A DNA stretch of 64,000 bases from Sinomonas mesophila (GCF_001999765.1 NZ_KV908322.1:124001-188000); one strand, 5' to 3'; shown: positions 47,165 through 56,012, numbered from the stretch's first letter. The notes: generated by a model from the sequence alone, not told the origin. Numbers and translations: made by a program.

Positions 47165-48328
47165 GTGAATCAGGAAGCGAACCCGAGCGTCCTCATCCTC
47201 GGCGGGGGAGCGGCGGGGCGCGCATGCGCCCAGGAGCTACGCACTCGCGGATTCGCAGGCAGGATCGACATGCTCGACGCCGAGCCGGGCGGCGCGATCA
47301 ACCGCACGCTGCTGGACAAGGCCCTGCTTCCGGGGCTGCTCACGCGGGAGCAGATCGCCCTCCCGGCGGTCGAAGGAGTGGCGGTGACGTCGGGCGAAGC
47401 CACTGCCGCCGACCTCGGGACGAAAACGGTCGAGCTACGTGATGGCCGGCGTCTAAGCGCCGACGCCGTCGTGATCGCAACGGGTGCCATGCCTCGCCAC
47501 TCGGACGGCATCGACGTCGCCGCGGAGGTGGCACTGCACCGGCTGCACACCGCCGATGACGCAGACGCCCTCCGCGAGTCGATCCCACAGGCCGATGGAC
47601 GACGGATCGCCGTGCTCGGCGCGGGATTCATCGGCACCGAGCTTGCCAGCCACTATGTTGCCGAGGGCGCCGAGGTAGTCCTCGTGGGCCGGTCGTCTAC
47701 CCCTCTGGTCAGCGCACTTGGCGCCGAGATCTCCCCTCGGCTGGCCGCCCTGCAGCGTGAGCGGACGGACGCACGACTGGGAGCTGCGGTACGCGCGATC
47801 ACGCCGAACGGTGCCCGCGCCCAGCTCTCCCTCTCCGACGGCAGCTCCATCGAGGTTGACGCTGTCATCCTCGCGCAGGGTGCGGTTCCCGCGACCGCAT
47901 GGATAGGGGTGCCGGACGGGATCCGAGTGGACGACCGCCTGCGCGGGCCTGAAGGCGGATGGTACGCGGCGGGAAGCGCGGCATACATCGCCTCCGGCGG
48001 CGAGAGGCTCACGACGGACCACTGGGACGCCGCCGTCGCCCAGGGCCGGCACGCCGCGCGGACGATCCTCCACGACTTCCTGGGCGGCGAAGACCCGGGT
48101 CCCTATCGGCCGACGACGGGATTCACCCTCTCCGCGTTCGGCTCGACGATCGCCGCACGCGGCCTGCGGCGGCCCGACGGCTCGGAGCGAGCGGCCTCCT
48201 GGCCAATCGAACCGCCACGGCCCGACGCCGTGCTGACCGAATTCGTGGACGCTGGTGGAGAAGTGACGGGCGTAGCGGGGTTCAACGCCGGCCCTGCCGT
48301 GGTCCGCGCGGCGGCGGCGATCGCCTGA
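47165..48328 (+). CDS. FAD-dependent pyridine nucleotide-disulfide oxidoreductase-like protein
   Basis: 387 residues. FAD-binding GGGAAG at 13-18, a DLGTKTVELRDG strand, a VVIATGAMPR block near 100-110, NAD(P)-binding VLGAGFIGTELA at about 143, and a C-terminal GGEW-like WYAAGSAAYI FAD segment. The layout fits ferredoxin reductase/CoA-disulfide reductase relatives. No CxxxxC disulfide is seen near the FAD, so the electron acceptor is unclear. GTG 47165 is chosen from AAGGAAG (47151-47157). The CsoR box places it in the copper regulon. Confidence 0.82.
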   Translation: MNQEANPSVLILGGGAAGRACAQELRTRGFAGRIDMLDAEPGGAINRTLLDKALLPGLLTREQIALPAVEGVAVTSGEATAADLGTKTVELRDGRRLSADAVVIATGAMPRHSDGIDVAAEVALHRLHTADDADALRESIPQADGRRIAVLGAGFIGTELASHYVAEGAEVVLVGRSSTPLVSALGAEISPRLAALQRERTDARLGAAVRAITPNGARAQLSLSDGSSIEVDAVILAQGAVPATAWIGVPDGIRVDDRLRGPEGGWYAAGSAAYIASGGERLTTDHWDAAVAQGRHAARTILHDFLGGEDPGPYRPTTGFTLSAFGSTIAARGLRRPDGSERAASWPIEPPRPDAVLTEFVDAGGEVTGVAGFNAGPAVVRAAAAIA

Positions 48329-48780
48329 GCCTGGGGAGTGCCTGTTCTCCTCGGGCGCCCAGCTCGCCGCGCTGGTCTGTCCTGCCAGCGGTGGGCCCTT
48401 GAATCACGACAGCCTTCGGGCGGCTCCTTAGCCATCGCCGCGCTCTGCTACGCGAGCGCGGCCCTGTGCAATGGGGTGAGCCGACCGCGTGTGCTCTGGC
48501 CGACGCTCCTTATCGTCCTGTGCCGGGATGTTCGCTGGCAGCATCTCGGTGAGGCTGGCTGTCAACGCCAAGTCGGTCTACGACTCGGGTCCGGGGGTAT
48601 CGTCTTCTCGGCTCGGCACCCACCTGCAGGCGCACCTGCCGCTTAGGACGGACTCTGAAGGGCACTCGCCACGGAGGGCCAGGGAGGCCCTTGAAGAAGA
48701 GCTCGAGGGATTGCGCCGTGGACGACAGAGGTGTTGGGGCAATCGATGAGGGGGCCACGAAGGAGGCAGCGTGGCCGCAC
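48329..48780. other. Intergenic, no recognisable gene
   Basis: About 450 bp between the flavoprotein gene and the csoR terminator. The short frames (for example 48338-48646 plus) have no ribosome site or recognisable domain. Confidence 0.5.
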
Positions 48781-48821
48781 GACGACGGCGACGCGCCCAC
48801 GGCGGGCGCGTCGCCGTCGTC
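48781..48821 (-). terminator. Terminator of csoR
   Basis: Perfect 18-bp stem GACGACGGCGACGCGCCC with its complement at 48804-48821 and loop ACGGC. It starts 31 bp past the csoR stop on the minus strand. Confidence 0.75.
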
Positions 48822-48851
48822 GTCCTCAGCTGTGGCCCTGCGTTGCCTCGG

Positions 48852-49199
48852 CTATGAACGCACCAGCCTGGCAATCGCGTCTGACGCCTCTTTGATCTTG
48901 ATCTCAGATCCCGGTCCGCCGAGGCGGGCGGCGCCGACAACGCAGTGCCGGAGATGGTCGTCGAGCAGGCCCAGTGCGACACGCTCGAGGGCTTTGTTGA
49001 GGGCGGCGACCTGGGTGAGGATGTCGATGCAGTACTGCTCTTCGTCGACCATCCGGCTGATGCCCCGCACCTGTCCTTCGATGCGCTTGAGGCGCGCCTG
49101 GTAGTTGGCCTTATCAGTGATGTAGGCGTGATGAGAGTCGCCGTGTGCGGCCGGTGCTAGATCTGTGCCGAAAGCTGAATCGTCGGCCATGATGCTCAT
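48852..49199 (-). CDS. csoR: Copper-sensing transcriptional repressor CsoR
   Basis: 115-residue all-helical repressor that leaves DNA on binding Cu(I). The ligand triad Cys57 (EEQYCIDI), His82 and Cys86 (DDHLRHCV) has the same 25- and 4-residue spacing as mycobacterial CsoR (Cys36-His61-Cys65). RLKRIEGQVRGISRM is the N-terminal family signature. A 25-residue His-containing extension precedes it; the ATG at 49190 is an alternative start. Two boxes at 49294 and 49328 indicate autoregulation. Confidence 0.93.
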   Translation of the reverse strand: MSIMADDSAFGTDLAPAAHGDSHHAYITDKANYQARLKRIEGQVRGISRMVDEEQYCIDILTQVAALNKALERVALGLLDDHLRHCVVGAARLGGPGSEIKIKEASDAIARLVRS

Positions 49200-49293
49200 G
49201 ATGGCAGTTTCCCTTCGTGCGGCCTATGCCGTTTCCCGCTGTACGGTGGGGGCCTGGCTGCGTCGTGGTCGGCCCTCGCGGCTCTTCTTCGAC

Positions 49294-49310
49294 CTACCCC
49301 TACGGGGTAT
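49294..49310. promoter_or_regulatory. CsoR-type box, csoR site 1
   Basis: CTACCCCTACGGGGTAT, one mismatch in the first base. It lies 95 bp before csoR. Confidence 0.7.
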
Positions 49311-49327
49311 AGATGGTTTTCTTTACT

Positions 49328-49344
49328 ATACCCTACGAGGGTAT
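49328..49344. promoter_or_regulatory. CsoR-type box, csoR site 2
   Basis: ATACCCTACGAGGGTAT, perfect inverted arms. The two csoR sites are centred 34 bp apart, as at copZ (32 bp). Confidence 0.75.
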
Positions 49345-50011
49345 TGATGCAAGGTTCGGGCGAGGACAGGGAAGAGGGTTACGCCCGATCGGGAGCAAAC
49401 GCCTAGATGCCTGCAAGAGGCAAGAGCCCCTTTAGGCATACTGTCTCAGGTCAGGCGGCAGTCCTGTCGCCTCGATGGTGGTCCGACCCGCTGAGTCCAG
49501 CAGGGGAGTGGTTCCGACGGGGCCTGCGGAACTAGGAATCGCCGGTTACGTGCGCTGTCACGCGTGATGGTGAGCGGCAGATCCCTCCGCCGTACCGGCG
49601 ATCGAGGAGAGGTGCTTCCAGCTGCCATCGCCCAAGGCGTGGCGGAATATGTCCACCAGCCGGAAGCCAGGCCGTTCCCTCGCTCAGGGCGGTGAGCTCG
49701 ATGATCTCGGTGACGTACTTGTCGCCGCGCCTTGCAGCAGCGCGGTGAGGGCGAGGGCAAGGATCTGAGCAGCCGTCATCGCGGGACTCTGGAACGCCCC
49801 GGTGTGGTGAGGGGATCAGCACGGCTGCGCAGCAGGACAAGCTGCCCGGTGTACCCAGTGTCGCGTGCGCGTGCGCGGCCGCGGCGAGGCCGAGGACCAG
49901 ACCGGAGACGACGAGGCGCGCAGCAGCTACAGGGGTGGCCTGTGCTGGCCTGCTCCTCGCCCTTTCCTGCCGCCGCTCCGCGCTGGATGACTGAAATGTT
50001 GTGGGTGCTGG
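49345..50011. other. Mostly gene-free, contains a C-terminal gene fragment
   Basis: Apart from the fragment at 49558-49665, no coding signal is convincing. Short minus-strand frames around 49670-49840 (for example YVTEIIELTALSEGTAW) could be further decay products of the same or a neighbouring gene. Confidence 0.5.
49558..49665 (-). pseudogene. Fragment of the HHHA-tailed protein gene
   Basis: Reads ALGDGSWKHLSSIAGTAEG then SAAHHHA and stop, nearly identical in protein and DNA to the end of the intact gene at 57623-58015 (ALSDGGWKHLSSIAGTAEG, SAAHHHA). The DNA match runs for about 85 bp. No start or upstream body remains. Confidence 0.75.
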
Positions 50012-50386
50012 TCAGTCGTGGGTGGGTTCGCCGGTGAGCCGGTGGTCCGCGTGGTTGATGGTCTCCCGGATCAGCCGAACCAAGTGTCCGTCGTGCAGGG
50101 AGTAGATGACGTGACGGCCGTCCTTGCGGGTGTCGACCAGGCCGCTGAGTCTGAGCTTGGCCAGGTGTTGGCTGACCACGGTCCGCGGCGCCGGAGCAGC
50201 AGCCGTGAGCTCTGTGACGGTCTTGGGGCCCTCGGCCAGCTGCCAGAGCAGCTGGAGACGGGTAGGCTCGGCGAGCATCCGCAGGGTCCCGGCGGCCGTC
50301 TCGAGCAACTCCGGCCCGGGCGCGACGTCATGGACAAGCGAGGCCTCAGCGGCGTGACTGGCTGCCGGGTGCGGCTGGCTGCTCAT
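50012..50386 (-). CDS. ArsR/SmtB family regulator with an alpha5-type metal site
   Basis: 124-residue winged-helix repressor. The recognition helix region is APRTVVSQHLAKLRLSGLVDTRKDGRHVIYSL. The last helix reads DGHLVRLIRETINHADH, giving Asp99, His101, His112 and His115 in the DxH-x10-HxxH pattern of Zn, Ni or Co sensors of the SmtB/CzrA/NmtR group. ATG 50386 matches the usual family length. It overlaps the end of the frameshifted MFS gene by 41 bp. Confidence 0.85.
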   Translation of the reverse strand: MSSQPHPAASHAAEASLVHDVAPGPELLETAAGTLRMLAEPTRLQLLWQLAEGPKTVTELTAAAPAPRTVVSQHLAKLRLSGLVDTRKDGRHVIYSLHDGHLVRLIRETINHADHRLTGEPTHD

Positions 50387-51629
50387 CACCGTGCTCCAAA
50401 CTCTTCGTGGCGGTGGCCCGGGCGTCATGCCGGGGCCAGGACAGGAAGGCACCTACGGCCCCCATGATTGCAAGGATAGTCAACGCGAGCGAAGTCGGGC
50501 CGAGGCCAGCCGCTGCCCCGACGATGCCGGCCAGAGGATAGCTGACGATGTAGCAGGCGTGGGAGAGGGAGAACTGAGCTGTGAACACATACGGCCGGGT
50601 CTCCTCGGTCGAGGCCTGCCGCAGCAGCCTCGCCGACGGGGTCAGGATCGTGGAATTCCCGGCCCCGAGCAGGAACCACAGTCCCAGCAGCCACCACCAG
50701 GTCCCGTTGCCTGCAGGCAGGAACAGCAGCGCTGTCGCCCCGGCCAGCGCGGCGGGGAGGAGGGCGGCGCCGGTGAGCATGACGGTCCGGTCGCCCACAC
50801 GCTCGAGCAGCCGCGGTGCGCTCAGGGCGACGACCATCGACCCGATGCCGAAGGAGGCCAGCGCGATTGCCAGATCGGTGTCGGGGCCGGTGGAGGATCT
50901 CCCGGACGATGACGACGCTGTTCACCAGTACTAGGGCCGTCGGGGCGGACACGACTAGGTTCAGGGCCATCAGGGACCGCAGCCGCCGGTTGCGCCAGAA
51001 GATCCGGACGCCGAGTGTGGTGCGGTGCCATAGTGTGGCTGCCCCGCCCCCCTGCGCTCCAGTTGCGGGCACGGCGGCGGTCACGACCATGAGGGCGGAG
51101 AACAGGAAGCCGCCGACCGTGCCCAGGAACAGGCTGCTGTAGCTGAGCACGCTTAGCAGCAGGGCCGCGATGGCCGGGCTGGCCAGCGCCTCCAGGTCAT
51201 AGGCGAGCCGGGAGAGTGACAGTGCCCGGGTGTAGTCCTTCTCGTCCTTCAGCACGGATGGAATCAGGGACTGGAAGGCGGGAGTGAACGTCGCCGAGGC
51301 CGACTGCAGCAGGAAGATCACCACGTAGATCTGCCAGGCCTCGGTGATGAACGGCAGGCAGAGCGCCATCGCCGCGCGCACCAGGTCCGCGCCGATCAGC
51401 ACCGGCTTCTTCGGAAGGCGCGCCACGACGGCGTTGATCACCGGCGCGAACCCCACGTAGGCGAACATCTTGACCGTCAGCGCCGTGCCCATCACGGCTC
51501 CGGCATCCTTGCCGGCCAGGTCGAACGCCAGCAGTCCCACCGCGACTGTCAGCAGGCCGTGCCCAGCAGCGCCACCACCTGCGCGGCGAACAGCCGCCGG
51601 TACGTCACATCTCGCAAAACAGTCGACAT
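50346..51629 (-). pseudogene. MFS exporter interrupted by two frameshifts
   Basis: Reads MSTVLRDVTYRRLFAAQVVALLGT, then a one-base loss near 51556, then LLTVAVGLLAFDLAGKDAG to SVVIVREILHRP, then an extra base in a GGGG run (plus strand 50883-50886), then DTDLAIALASFGIGSMVVAL to the end near 50346. Both frames keep good codon use and strong similarity to the intact MFS at 52083, so the breaks are recent or are sequencing errors. The protein is related to permeases with 12 helices; substrate unknown. It is followed by its ArsR partner. Confidence 0.8.
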
Positions 51630-51656
51630 CCCGAACCTCAGAGTCTGAGTGCCTCT

Positions 51657-51695
51657 ATGCACCTGAGGTAAGTGCATAAGTGCATTGATATGCAC
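51657..51695. promoter_or_regulatory. ArsR/SmtB-type operator candidate
   Basis: Two overlapping inverted pairs of ATGCAC/GTGCAT: 51657-51662 with 51672-51677, and GTGCAT-TGAT-ATGCAC at 51680-51695. It lies 28-66 bp before the frameshifted MFS gene. This type of TGCA-rich palindrome is typical for SmtB-like repressors; the cognate regulator would be the 50012 or 53342 protein. Confidence 0.55.
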
Positions 51696-51943
51696 AAATC
51701 GTCGCACACCCGATGGGTGCGTGGCCAGCCCGCCTCGGCCTCCGGCTGGACGGCGGCCCTCCAGGGACGGCACTGGCGGCCATGGACTTCCCGGAGCCCG
51801 AGGCGCCGAGCAGACACAGACCCCGGCCCGCCAGGGGCTCGAAGCTGAGCCCTATCCCTGTTCTGGCCGCGGATGCTGATCCGCAGATTCTCGGATCTGC
51901 ACACTTGCCAGGTTGCGCATCACAAACTGCCGTAAGCTGGACT

Positions 51944-51955
51944 GATTGCCAACAA
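51944..51955. promoter_or_regulatory. FCD-GntR type operator, site 4
   Basis: ATTGCCAACAAT, one mismatch to the consensus, in the divergent region between the two MFS genes, 128 bp before the intact one. The rest of 51696-52082 shows no gene. Confidence 0.5.
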
Positions 51956-52082
51956 TCTGACGTAACGAAGATCCCAGGCTCCCGTCCCAAGGAATGGCGA
52001 GGCCAGCCCGCACTCCTGCGCACCCCGCCCCGCGAGAGTCAAATTGTTGCTTATGTGCGCAACTAATGGGATATTGGGTGCC

Positions 52083-53345
52083 ATGCTTCGTATCCTGCGA
52101 CTCCCCGTCATCCGGCGTATGCTCGCTGCGCATGTGCTTGCCCTGCTCGGGACGGGACTGTCCAGCATCGCCCTCGGCTTTGTGGCCTTCGATCTGGCCC
52201 GCGACCAGTCCGGCTCGGTACTCGGAACGGTCCTAGCCATCAAGATGCTCAGCTTCATGGTCGTGGCGCCCCTCGCGGCCGCAGTTCTGGTCCGTGTCCC
52301 GCCACGGGCAGTCCTGGTCGGATCCGACGTGCTGCGGGCCGTTGTCGCCCTCGGGCTGCCGTTCGTGTCGGAGGTGTGGCAGGTCTACGCGCTCATCGTT
52401 GTGCTGCATGTTGCCTCAGCCGTGTTCACGCCGACGTTCCAGTCGACTCTCCCCCGAGTGCTCCCGGACGACCGGGATTATGGGAATGCCCTGGCCCTTT
52501 CCCGGCTGGCCTACGACGTCGAGGCCGTGGTCTCGCCCATGCTGACCGCGCTCCTGCTCCTTGCCATGCCGGCCCAGCACCTGTTCTTCGGCACCGCGCT
52601 GGGCTTCGCCGGATCCGCGGCGCTCCTCGCATCGCTGGCTCTGCCCCTGGCCCTGCCCTCGGAGAGCCACGGCGAACCGTTCCTGAAGCGCCTGACTCTG
52701 GGCAGCAGGCTGTTGTTCACTACACCCGCCCTCCGCGGGATCTTCGCCCTGCACCTCGCAGTTGCCGGCAGCGGGAGCTTTGCTCTGGTCCAGACGGTTT
52801 CGGTGGTCCGCGGTCCCCTGGGGTCGGACGAGACGGCAGTCGCTCTCGCCCTGGGCGCCATGGGTGCCGGCTCGATCTGCGCAGCACTGGCTGCGCCCCG
52901 TCTGGTGGCCCGCCAAGGCACCCGCCGGGTTCTGCTGGTCGCAGGAATCCTGGTGAGTGTGCCGCCCTTTGGCGTGCCGTGGGCGCTGTCGAGCACCGGC
53001 ATCCCCGGCCTCGCCCTCTTGGCCGCCCTGTGGTTTGCCTTGGGTGCGGGGTACTCCGGGGTACTGACGCCGATCGGTCAGGTGATCCGGGCCACGATAC
53101 CCGAAACAGAACTCCCCGCGGTCTTCGCTGCCCAGTTCTCACTGGCCCACGGCTGGTGGCTTATCTGCTTTCCCTTGGCCGGATGGCTGGGAGCGCTGAC
53201 GTCGCTCGGGGCGGCCGCCGTTGCCATGGCCAGCATCTCCTTGGCCGCGACCGTCGCGGCGTCATTCATCTGGAAGCGTCCGGATGTGGCGACGGCGCAC
53301 GCTGTCGGCAATGCTGCCAGAATGACAGAGGAAGCCCGGCTGTGA
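52083..53345 (+). CDS. MFS transporter
   Basis: 420-residue permease with about 12 helices, related along its length to the frameshifted MFS at 50346 (shared ALLGTGL, VAFDLARD/LAFDLAGK, TPTFQS/TPAFQS, LSRLAYDVEA/LSRLAYDLEA). Substrate unknown; its ArsR neighbour and island suggest metal or metalloid export. The start at 52083 matches the conserved N-terminus; 52044 would add residues with no ribosome site. It overlaps the next gene by 4 bp (GTGA). Confidence 0.85.
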   Translation: MLRILRLPVIRRMLAAHVLALLGTGLSSIALGFVAFDLARDQSGSVLGTVLAIKMLSFMVVAPLAAAVLVRVPPRAVLVGSDVLRAVVALGLPFVSEVWQVYALIVVLHVASAVFTPTFQSTLPRVLPDDRDYGNALALSRLAYDVEAVVSPMLTALLLLAMPAQHLFFGTALGFAGSAALLASLALPLALPSESHGEPFLKRLTLGSRLLFTTPALRGIFALHLAVAGSGSFALVQTVSVVRGPLGSDETAVALALGAMGAGSICAALAAPRLVARQGTRRVLLVAGILVSVPPFGVPWALSSTGIPGLALLAALWFALGAGYSGVLTPIGQVIRATIPETELPAVFAAQFSLAHGWWLICFPLAGWLGALTSLGAAAVAMASISLAATVAASFIWKRPDVATAHAVGNAARMTEEARL

Positions 53346-53758
53346 ACCACGCCAAGAAGGCAGCCAACGCCGCCGCGGAGGCTGCCAACGCTGCCAAGCC
53401 GCTGGCGGAGGTCTCGCTTCCGTCCGACGCAGACCTCGACGGCGCGGCCGAGTTGGCGCGCCTAGTCGCCGACCGGACGCGGCTGGGCATTCTGGCGCTG
53501 CTGGCCCCGCGCGAACTCTCGGTTGGGGAGATCGCCCAGAAACTGAACCGCCCCGTCGCCTCCGTCTCGCAGCATCTGGCCAAGCTGCGGATCGGGCGGC
53601 TGGTGAGTTCCCGCCGGGCGGGAACCACGATCTACTCACTCACGCTTGCAGAGCGAGCACGCGCTCTACGACCGGCCCCCCACCACGAAGCTCCTCCGCC
53701 CGGGGCCGAAGACCACGGGCGTCGGGCCAGCCTCCTGCCTGTCACAGACCGTTCGTAG
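53342..53758 (+). CDS. ArsR family regulator
   Basis: 138 residues. An Ala/Asn-rich N-terminal stretch is followed by a winged helix (ELARLVADRTRLGILALL, LSVGEIAQKLNRPVASVSQHLAKLRIGRLVSSRRAGTTIYSL split across the domain). The tail contains paired histidines (HHEAPPP, EDHGRR) that could bind metal but do not match a standard site. The GTG start overlaps the MFS stop, so both are one transcript. The 3' end overlaps the convergent GntR gene by 17 bp. Confidence 0.78.
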   Translation: MNHAKKAANAAAEAANAAKPLAEVSLPSDADLDGAAELARLVADRTRLGILALLAPRELSVGEIAQKLNRPVASVSQHLAKLRIGRLVSSRRAGTTIYSLTLAERARALRPAPHHEAPPPGAEDHGRRASLLPVTDRS

Positions 53759-54512
53759 CCGCCGGCCCGTGGTGGTCCAGGGACCGTGCTTCGAGGGTTG
53801 CCGTTGCATGGCCTTCCGCTCCCGAGAGGTGCCTGTGGAATGCGGAGTGGATCTGCGTCATGGTACCATCCGCAATCAGTTTCGCCATGGCCATGTGGTC
53901 GTGGCTCAAGGTGTTCGGGGTCGGATAGGCCTGTTCGAGGTTGAACATGCAGATCAAAGATTCGGCGGCCAGGGTGCTGTAGGCACGGAGCAGTCGCGAG
54001 TTTCCAGCGTGGACGATCAGGGCTGTGTGGAAATCAAGGTCCAGGCGTGAAACAAGCGCCCAGTCCGAGGCGGCCAGTGCCGCCGGCAGTTGCGAGGCGA
54101 TGCCTACTAACTCATCGGAGACTTCCCTCCGTCGCTGGGCCGACCGGGCCGTGATGATCTCTGCCGCACCGATCTCCAGAATCTCCCTGACGCCGTAGAT
54201 CTCCTCAACGTCCTGATTCGTCAGTTCGATCACGAAGACGCCCCGGTTGGGCCTGTTGACCAACAGGCCCTCCTGGCACAGGCGCTGGAGCGCCTCGCGC
54301 ACGGATGGACGCGAAACGCCGAGCTGCCTCGCCACGAGGGCCTCGTTGATCTGCTCGCCGGGTGCGAAGAGGCCGTGGACGATCCGCTCGCGAAGCAGGT
54401 CCGCAATCCTGACGGCGATGGGTTTCGGTGTGATGGCGGAAAGGCCCGCTGCTTTGGTCATCTCTTCCCGATTCCTCTCTTTCCTGGCGAGAGGCCCTCT
54501 GGCAGCCGTCAT
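53742..54512 (-). CDS. GntR family regulator, FCD subfamily, second copy
   Basis: 256 residues. Winged helix around 30-95 (GLFAPGEQINEALVARQLGVSRPSVREAL, GVFVIEL) and FCD domain 100-235 with EEIYGVREILEIGAAEI, DLDFHTALIVHAG, a LSHDHMAMAK histidine pair and FHRHLSGAE, so the metal ligands are present. ATG 54512 is chosen because AGGAG lies 5 nt upstream; ATG 54461 is a weaker choice. A decayed relative lies directly upstream at 54560. Confidence 0.87.
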   Translation of the reverse strand: MTAARGPLARKERNREEMTKAAGLSAITPKPIAVRIADLLRERIVHGLFAPGEQINEALVARQLGVSRPSVREALQRLCQEGLLVNRPNRGVFVIELTNQDVEEIYGVREILEIGAAEIITARSAQRRREVSDELVGIASQLPAALAASDWALVSRLDLDFHTALIVHAGNSRLLRAYSTLAAESLICMFNLEQAYPTPNTLSHDHMAMAKLIADGTMTQIHSAFHRHLSGAEGHATATLEARSLDHHGPAATNGL

Positions 54513-54559
54513 CACACTCCTGTTGGCAGTCGGTCCCCGGGCCGCTCCCGCCTAAGTCT

Positions 54560-54855
54560 AGAGCCGTCGGTGACCGCGCTCCGCAGCACTCACCGCGAGG
54601 GGGATCTCGTGCGGCGGACCGGTAGCGACCAGTTCGGAGATAGCCCTGTGGTCCTCTTTTCCGGACTCGGCGACAAGCGTCATATTGAACTGAAGGTCCA
54701 CAGGGATGAACCTGTCCCGGTCGCGCACTTCCCATCGGGCCCGGCCGAACGGGCCACGATGGCATCCGCGGCGGCGAGCTCCACGGTCTCACGGGCAAAG
54801 TAGATGTCCTCGACGTCTTCCCTGGTCCGCTCGGCCAGCTGGTCGGGCGGGCAGG
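54560..54855 (-). pseudogene. GntR/FCD regulator fragment
   Basis: The minus strand reads LAERTREDVEDIYFARETV then ELAAADAIVARSAGPDGK, then shifts frame to LQFNMTLVAESGKEDHRAIS with ELVATGPPHEIPLAV. These are FCD-domain segments. The DNA-binding domain is gone and at least one frameshift is present. 54513-54559 and 54856-54882 hold nothing else. Confidence 0.7.
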
Positions 54856-54882
54856 GCGGGAGGACCGAAGGTCCTGGGCTAC

Positions 54883-55941
54883 TTAGGCATGGACTTCCTG
54901 CTCGTGGGAGGCATGGTCCCGGGATTCGATCTGGAGCGTGCTGTGGCCGGTGTCGAAGTGCTCTCCGAGGCAGGCGAGGAGCTCATCGAGTATCGCGTGG
55001 GATCCGTCAGCAATCGTCCCATCGTCCACGACGACGTGGGCGGAGAACACGGGCACACCCGAGGTGATGGTCCAGGCGTGCATGTCGTGCACGTCCTGCA
55101 CGCCGGGAACACTCAGCAGGTGGGCGCGCGTCTCCTCAAGGTCCATGTCCTTCGGAGTGGCTTCCATCAGCACATTCAGAACGTCCTTCAGCAGGCTCCA
55201 CGCCCTTGGCAGGATCAGGAGTGCAATGGCTATCGAGGCGATCTGGTCAGCGAGCATCCAGCCTGTCAGCCAGATGATGATGCCGGCGATGATCACCGCC
55301 ACCGAGCCGAGCAGGTCACCCAGGACCTCCAAGTAGGCGCCCCGAACATTGAGGCTTTCCTTCTGGCCCGACTGGAGAATCAGCAACGAAACGAGGTTCG
55401 CCACGGCCCCGGCAATCGCCGCAAACAGCATGGGCCCGGATTCGACCTCGACGTCCGTGCCGAGGCGCTGGACCGCCTCGACGAAGATCAGGACGGCAAT
55501 CGCCGCGATTGCGACTCCGTTCAGCAGGGCGGCGAGCACCTCGACGCGCTGGTAGCCGAAGGTCCGCTTCGCGGACGCCGGTCGCGTCGCGATGACGCTG
55601 GCAATCAGGGCGATGAAGACTCCCGTCGCGTCCGTGAGCATGTGCCCGGCGTCGGCCAGTAGGGCCAGGGAGTTGGAGATCATCGCCCCGACCACCTGCA
55701 TCAGGAAGATCGACGCGGTGATGCACAGCACGATGATCAGTTTCTTGCGGTGTCTTCCGGTGGCCGTCGAGTGGTCCCCCAGACCGTGGCTGTGGCCGTG
55801 GTGCCCGTGGTCGTCTGCCTTGGCCCTCGGTGCGCGATGGCCCGCGCTGAAGGCCCACCGGTGATGGTGGCCGCCGTGGCCATGCCCGTGACCCTGGTGG
55901 CTCGGGGCCGTCGGAGTCGGGGCTTTGCTGGGTGAAGTCAT
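54883..55941 (-). CDS. Cation diffusion facilitator exporter (CzcD type)
   Basis: Exports divalent metal, probably Zn/Co/Ni, in exchange for protons. 352 residues: a His-rich N-terminus (HGHGHGGHHH and HGHHGHSHG), six helices, the metal site pattern LADAGHMLTDATG in helix 2 and its counterpart LEVLGDLLGSVAV in helix 5, and a C-terminal cytoplasmic domain with QDVHDMHAWTI. ATG 55941 gives the usual CDF start; 55953 is an alternative. A GntR-type site lies 27 bp upstream, so this exporter may share control with the importer at 34867. Confidence 0.9.
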   Translation of the reverse strand: MTSPSKAPTPTAPSHQGHGHGHGGHHHRWAFSAGHRAPRAKADDHGHHGHSHGLGDHSTATGRHRKKLIIVLCITASIFLMQVVGAMISNSLALLADAGHMLTDATGVFIALIASVIATRPASAKRTFGYQRVEVLAALLNGVAIAAIAVLIFVEAVQRLGTDVEVESGPMLFAAIAGAVANLVSLLILQSGQKESLNVRGAYLEVLGDLLGSVAVIIAGIIIWLTGWMLADQIASIAIALLILPRAWSLLKDVLNVLMEATPKDMDLEETRAHLLSVPGVQDVHDMHAWTITSGVPVFSAHVVVDDGTIADGSHAILDELLACLGEHFDTGHSTLQIESRDHASHEQEVHA

Positions 55942-55967
55942 GCCGGCAAACATAGCAGGGTCGTCAG

Positions 55968-55979
55968 ATTGTTGACAAT
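55968..55979. promoter_or_regulatory. FCD-GntR type operator, site 5
   Basis: ATTGTTGACAAT, the perfect form of the site, between the CDF gene and the divergent copZ2. Confidence 0.6.
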
Positions 55980-56012
55980 GGGCCATCAACCGTTCGGCCT
56001 CGTTTGACTTGC

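Noticed and set aside
48338-48646. Possible 102-residue plus-strand gene
   Set aside because: No ribosome site, no domain and no coherent composition; treated as intergenic.
50883-50886. Programmed frameshift in the MFS gene
   Set aside because: There is no slippery heptamer or downstream structure typical of programmed shifts, and a second independent indel exists; mutation or sequencing error is more likely.
53640-53758. Frameshift at the end of the second ArsR gene
   Set aside because: The tail is unusual, but no alternative frame gives a better ArsR C-terminus, so the annotated frame was kept.
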